DNA of 64,000 nucleotides, from assembly GCF_000298175.1 (NCBI RefSeq), contig NZ_BAGZ01000001.1:124001-188000 (forward strand), written 5' to 3'. A program made the position numbers and the translations under genes. Position 1 is the stretch's first letter. Every line of letters begins with the position of its first letter. Shown piece by piece: positions 61,851 to 64,000 of this stretch. Under the pieces are notes generated by a model that was not told the DNA's origin, ran no database searches, and saw only the letters and a program-made list of their open reading frames with translations. This stretch comes from Austwickia chelonae NBRC 105200. Lineage in GTDB: Bacteria; Actinomycetota; Actinomycetes; Actinomycetales; Dermatophilaceae.

Positions 61851-63215
61851 TCAGACCAGTTCGCTCCGATCGTCGCCCGGCTCCCCGTACAGTTCCTGCT
61901 CGGCCAGCAGCCCCTGATAGGCGTCCCGGATCGCCAGATTGACCTCGTTCTCGGCCAGGACCGGGTCGAGGAAGGACTTCCGATAGGTCTCGTCGCTGTT
62001 CGACGAGGCCGCGAAGGACAATCCGCTGAAGCAGGCCAGGAGGAAGCTCACCTTGAAGTGCACCGAGCTGAACGGGAGCTTGAAACCAGCCACCATCATC
62101 GGCTCGGGCACCGAGGAGATCCAGGTCTTGGCCACGGCGTCGGTGATCGCCATCTGACCGAAGAAGGTGAAGAAGACCCCCATCAACATGGTGAAGAGGA
62201 ACACCTGGATCACCTGCGCAGCGATCGCCACCAACTGAAGGTTGACCCGCTCACTGACCCGCAGCGGAGGACGCAGACGCGGCATGGAGACGGAGGCGAA
62301 GGGAGTACCCCGCAACAACGAACGCATCCGCTGCTCGTTCTCCACGGACTCCGCATAGGAGAACTCGGCCTCGTTCCGACTTTCGTGCTTGTGGAACATC
62401 GTGTGCATCTCGTCGAGCGCGGTCACCACGACGACCAGCAGGGCCAGGACCAGCAGAACCATCCCGACACCGAAGGTCCGCCCGTAGTCGATCCCCGCGG
62501 CGACCTGCCAGATCTCGGCATTGAAGAAGAAGAAGAGCACCACGACCAGGAAGACCGGGAGGACCCGGGCGATCATCGCGCCCAGAGCGGTGGCCTGGCT
62601 CACCGAACGCTTCAACGACCAGACCAGCACATTGCCCACCCCGATATAGGTCAGGAAGAGCAGGATCACCAGCAGGGAGAACTGCCACAGCAAGCTGATG
62701 AAGAAGCTGTCCCCGTCGATCTCCTTGCCCATCACGGGAGGCAGCAGAAGGTGGATCAATCCGATGATCACAGCGAGAAGTTTGCTGCCCGAGTTCGGCA
62801 GGGCCCGCAACAACCAGCCGATCCCCAGACCGACCGGGAGCGCGAGGATCGGGCCGCCCAAGACGAGGAATCCACTCAGGATGAAGGCCACCTCGTCTTC
62901 CTCACGAACGAGCCCGTCCTCCGTCTCCTGGACGCCGTCCACCACGGAGGCAGCGAGCAACCAGAGGACGTTGATCACCGTCATGGCGGAGAGCAGTGCG
63001 GAAACCCTGCGCAACAACGCCCGACTCCGTGAGCGGCGAGTGAGTACCTGAGGGAGCCCCCGCGCCCTGATCCAGGCTTCACAGGCATCCATCTGGGCAT
63101 CTGCCATCGCGGCATTCCGTCCTTCCGTCATTCCTCGCATATCGCCGATACGTTCGGCGGCAGCCTCCCCCACGAGCCTCAGGACGGCCGAGACGGCGTA
63201 GTCATCAGGCCCCAC
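61851..63215 (-). CDS. Polytopic membrane protein of unknown function
   Basis: Not recognised. A 454-residue protein with a soluble N-terminal part of about 65 residues, seven or eight membrane helices (e.g. MTVINVLWLLAASVVDG, LVILLFLTYIGVGNVLVWSL, VLPVFLVVVLFFFFNAEIW, FLFTMLMGVFFTFFGQMAI), a large cytoplasmic loop with charged residues near EMHTMFHKHESRNEAEF, and an acidic C terminus. No transporter motif could be assigned. GTG start at 63215 has no clear ribosome site, so the N terminus is uncertain. It is bounded by hairpins on both sides and transcribed alone. Confidence 0.7.
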   Translation of the reverse strand: MGPDDYAVSAVLRLVGEAAAERIGDMRGMTEGRNAAMADAQMDACEAWIRARGLPQVLTRRSRSRALLRRVSALLSAMTVINVLWLLAASVVDGVQETEDGLVREEDEVAFILSGFLVLGGPILALPVGLGIGWLLRALPNSGSKLLAVIIGLIHLLLPPVMGKEIDGDSFFISLLWQFSLLVILLFLTYIGVGNVLVWSLKRSVSQATALGAMIARVLPVFLVVVLFFFFNAEIWQVAAGIDYGRTFGVGMVLLVLALLVVVVTALDEMHTMFHKHESRNEAEFSYAESVENEQRMRSLLRGTPFASVSMPRLRPPLRVSERVNLQLVAIAAQVIQVFLFTMLMGVFFTFFGQMAITDAVAKTWISSVPEPMMVAGFKLPFSSVHFKVSFLLACFSGLSFAASSNSDETYRKSFLDPVLAENEVNLAIRDAYQGLLAEQELYGEPGDDRSELV

Positions 63216-63320
63216 ACATCATGTCGAGAACAGAGACCTACGCGCCGGACCGGGCGTAAGACACCTGGACGATTCATAATGCTGCTGAACAAAGGGTAAA
63301 AGGATAGGACCCCAATGAGA

Positions 63321-63352
63321 AAGGCGGCCCCCTCTTTCGAGGGGGCCGCCTT
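63321..63352 (-). terminator. Terminator of the tRNA-Gln/tRNA-Glu unit
   Basis: Perfect 13-bp stem aaggcggccccct with its complement, 6-nt loop, pyrimidine-rich flank. Located 9 bp after tRNA-Glu on the minus strand; also T-rich on the plus side, so it may act in both directions. Confidence 0.85.
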
Positions 63353-63361
63353 TCTTCTTTG

Positions 63362-63434
63362 TAGCCCCGACCGGATTCGAACCGGCGCTACCGCCTTGAG
63401 AGGGCGGCGTGCTAGGCCACTACACAACGGGGCC
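63362..63434 (-). tRNA. tRNA-Glu (CUC)
   Basis: A 73-nt cloverleaf on the minus strand. Acceptor GGCCCCG pairs with CGGGGCT (a G-U at position 1-72); anticodon stem CCGCC/GGCGG closes the loop CTCTCAA, giving anticodon CTC for codon GAG. T-arm GGTTCGAATCC is canonical. CCA is not encoded. It follows tRNA-Gln in the same transcript. Confidence 0.93.
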
Positions 63435-63543
63435 ATTTACTGCCTGAGCAGCGGATGAAACCTTACCTTTGAGCGGCAGTTTCTTCCAAATCGGCACTGG
63501 ATAAATCACCACCCAGCGCCTCATCGCGTATTTACTCGATGAG

Positions 63544-63615
63544 CTGGGGTACCAGGACTCGAACCTAGACTAACTGAACCAGAATCAGTCGTGCTGCCAA
63601 TTACACCATACCCCA
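63544..63615 (-). tRNA. tRNA-Gln (CUG)
   Basis: A 72-nt cloverleaf on the minus strand. Acceptor TGGGGTA pairs with TACCCCA (U1-A72, typical of tRNA-Gln); anticodon stem ACTGA/TCAGT closes loop TTCTGGT, anticodon CTG for codon CAG; discriminator G73. CCA not encoded. Divergent from glnS. Confidence 0.93.
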
Positions 63616-63671
63616 TGGGGCATCCCCCACTGGTGAAGCAGTTGCCCACCAGCTAGGCGATCCGAGAAAGC

Positions 63672-63701
63672 ACTCTAGCCTCCGAGTGCCTTGTAACCCA
63701 A
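63672..63701 (-). promoter_or_regulatory. Promoter of the tRNA-Gln/tRNA-Glu unit
   Basis: Minus strand TTGGGT (63701-63696), 18-bp spacer, TAGAGT (63677-63672), about 57 bp before tRNA-Gln. Confidence 0.55.
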
Positions 63702-63874
63702 ATCAGCCCGGCGCCATCCGCTCCCCTGGAAGAGGAACGACCACCGCCGGACGACCGGCCTCTGCTCACATCGGCGCCCAGCCAGCAGAACTGAGAACTA
63801 CACCCGACCCGCCTCCCCCGGCCGGCCTCCCCCGCAGAGCCCGCCACAGCGGGAGACGGCACCGCTGCAGGCAC

Positions 63875-63880
63875 TAGAGT
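63875..63880 (+). promoter_or_regulatory. -10 box TAGAGT, leaderless start of glnS
   Basis: TAGAGT ends 8 nt before the ATG at 63889, no ribosome site. The gap 63616-63888 holds otherwise only the tRNA promoter. Confidence 0.6.
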
Positions 63881-63888
63881 GAAGTGTT

Positions 63889-64000
63889 ATGAGCGAGCCC
63901 GATGCCACGTCGCCGGCAGGCGATTTCGTCCGTGAACAGATCCGCCGTGACAACGCCGCAGGCATCTTCTCAGGGCGCGTCCAGACCAGATTCCCACCTG
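63889..64000 (+). CDS. glnS: Glutaminyl-tRNA synthetase, 5' end only
   Basis: Charges tRNA-Gln with glutamine directly. Only the first 37 codons are visible, starting MSEPDATSPAGDFVREQIRR and ending SGRVQTRFPP, which leads into the RFPPEPNGYLHIGHA region of class I GlnRS. The DFVREQI-type N terminus and GRVxTRFPP are specific to GlnRS; GltX starts differently. The adjacency of tRNA-Gln supports the call. Many Actinobacteria instead use GluRS plus GatCAB. Confidence 0.85.
   Translation, partial: MSEPDATSPAGDFVREQIRRDNAAGIFSGRVQTRFPP

Overview
The window is high-GC chromosomal DNA from an actinobacterium. Gene order, not any single gene, gives the best taxonomic clue. The block rpsP-khpA-rimM-trmD-rplS-lepB-lepB-rnhB-DUF2469-yraN-comM-dprA-xerC next to M23 peptidase/rpsB-tsf-pyrH, and the block hup-leuD-leuC-ndgR, are classic actinobacterial neighbourhoods. 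The glnS gene, the soluble chemoreceptor pair (implying motility) and the lipoprotein repertoire would fit a Micrococcales member such as a Dermatophilaceae-like organism; that placement is an inference. No rRNA, CRISPR array, insertion sequence or prophage was seen.

Layout. 1-16757 is the translation/secretion/DNA-processing block: pyrH, tsf, rpsB, an aminotransferase, an M23-like protein, a DUF3152 protease-like protein, xerC, dprA, comM, yraN, DUF2469, rnhB, two signal peptidases, rplS, a TrmD-GNAT fusion, rimM, khpA and rpsP. 17037-18508 holds a PAS protein translationally coupled to a membrane-free chemoreceptor signalling protein. 18632-22490 carries a GNAT protein with an unknown C-terminal domain, an amidohydrolase and ffh. 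22708-28226 is a CUT2 sugar ABC transporter with a ROK regulator. 28458-37242 contains an unknown membrane-anchored protein, ftsY, smc and two related lipoproteins. 37293-45080 carries acylphosphatase, mutM, rnc, rpmF, DUF177, coaD, a redoxin-like membrane protein, rsmD, recG and rpmB. 45152-56018 carries thiL, an Lrp-type sensor, DUF3515, ddl, a LysP-like permease, gpsA, plsC, hup, leuD, leuC and ndgR.

The accessory part is 56139-61628: four genes, each overlapping the next by 4 nt, encoding a molybdenum hydroxylase with built-in 2Fe-2S domains (xanthine dehydrogenase type), YqeB, YqeC and a permuted XdhC. This is the signature of the selenium-dependent molybdenum hydroxylase system, in which a labile selenium atom is placed on the molybdenum cofactor. 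A candidate promoter with an operator-like palindrome in its spacer precedes it. It sits between ndgR and a tRNA-Gln/tRNA-Glu/glnS locus, beside an unknown polytopic membrane protein.

Two regulatory patterns run through the window. At least eight genes have a TANNNT -10 box 6-8 nt before the start codon, which predicts leaderless mRNAs. The rpsP and rplS leaders share a nearly identical 14-nt motif at similar distances from the start codons.
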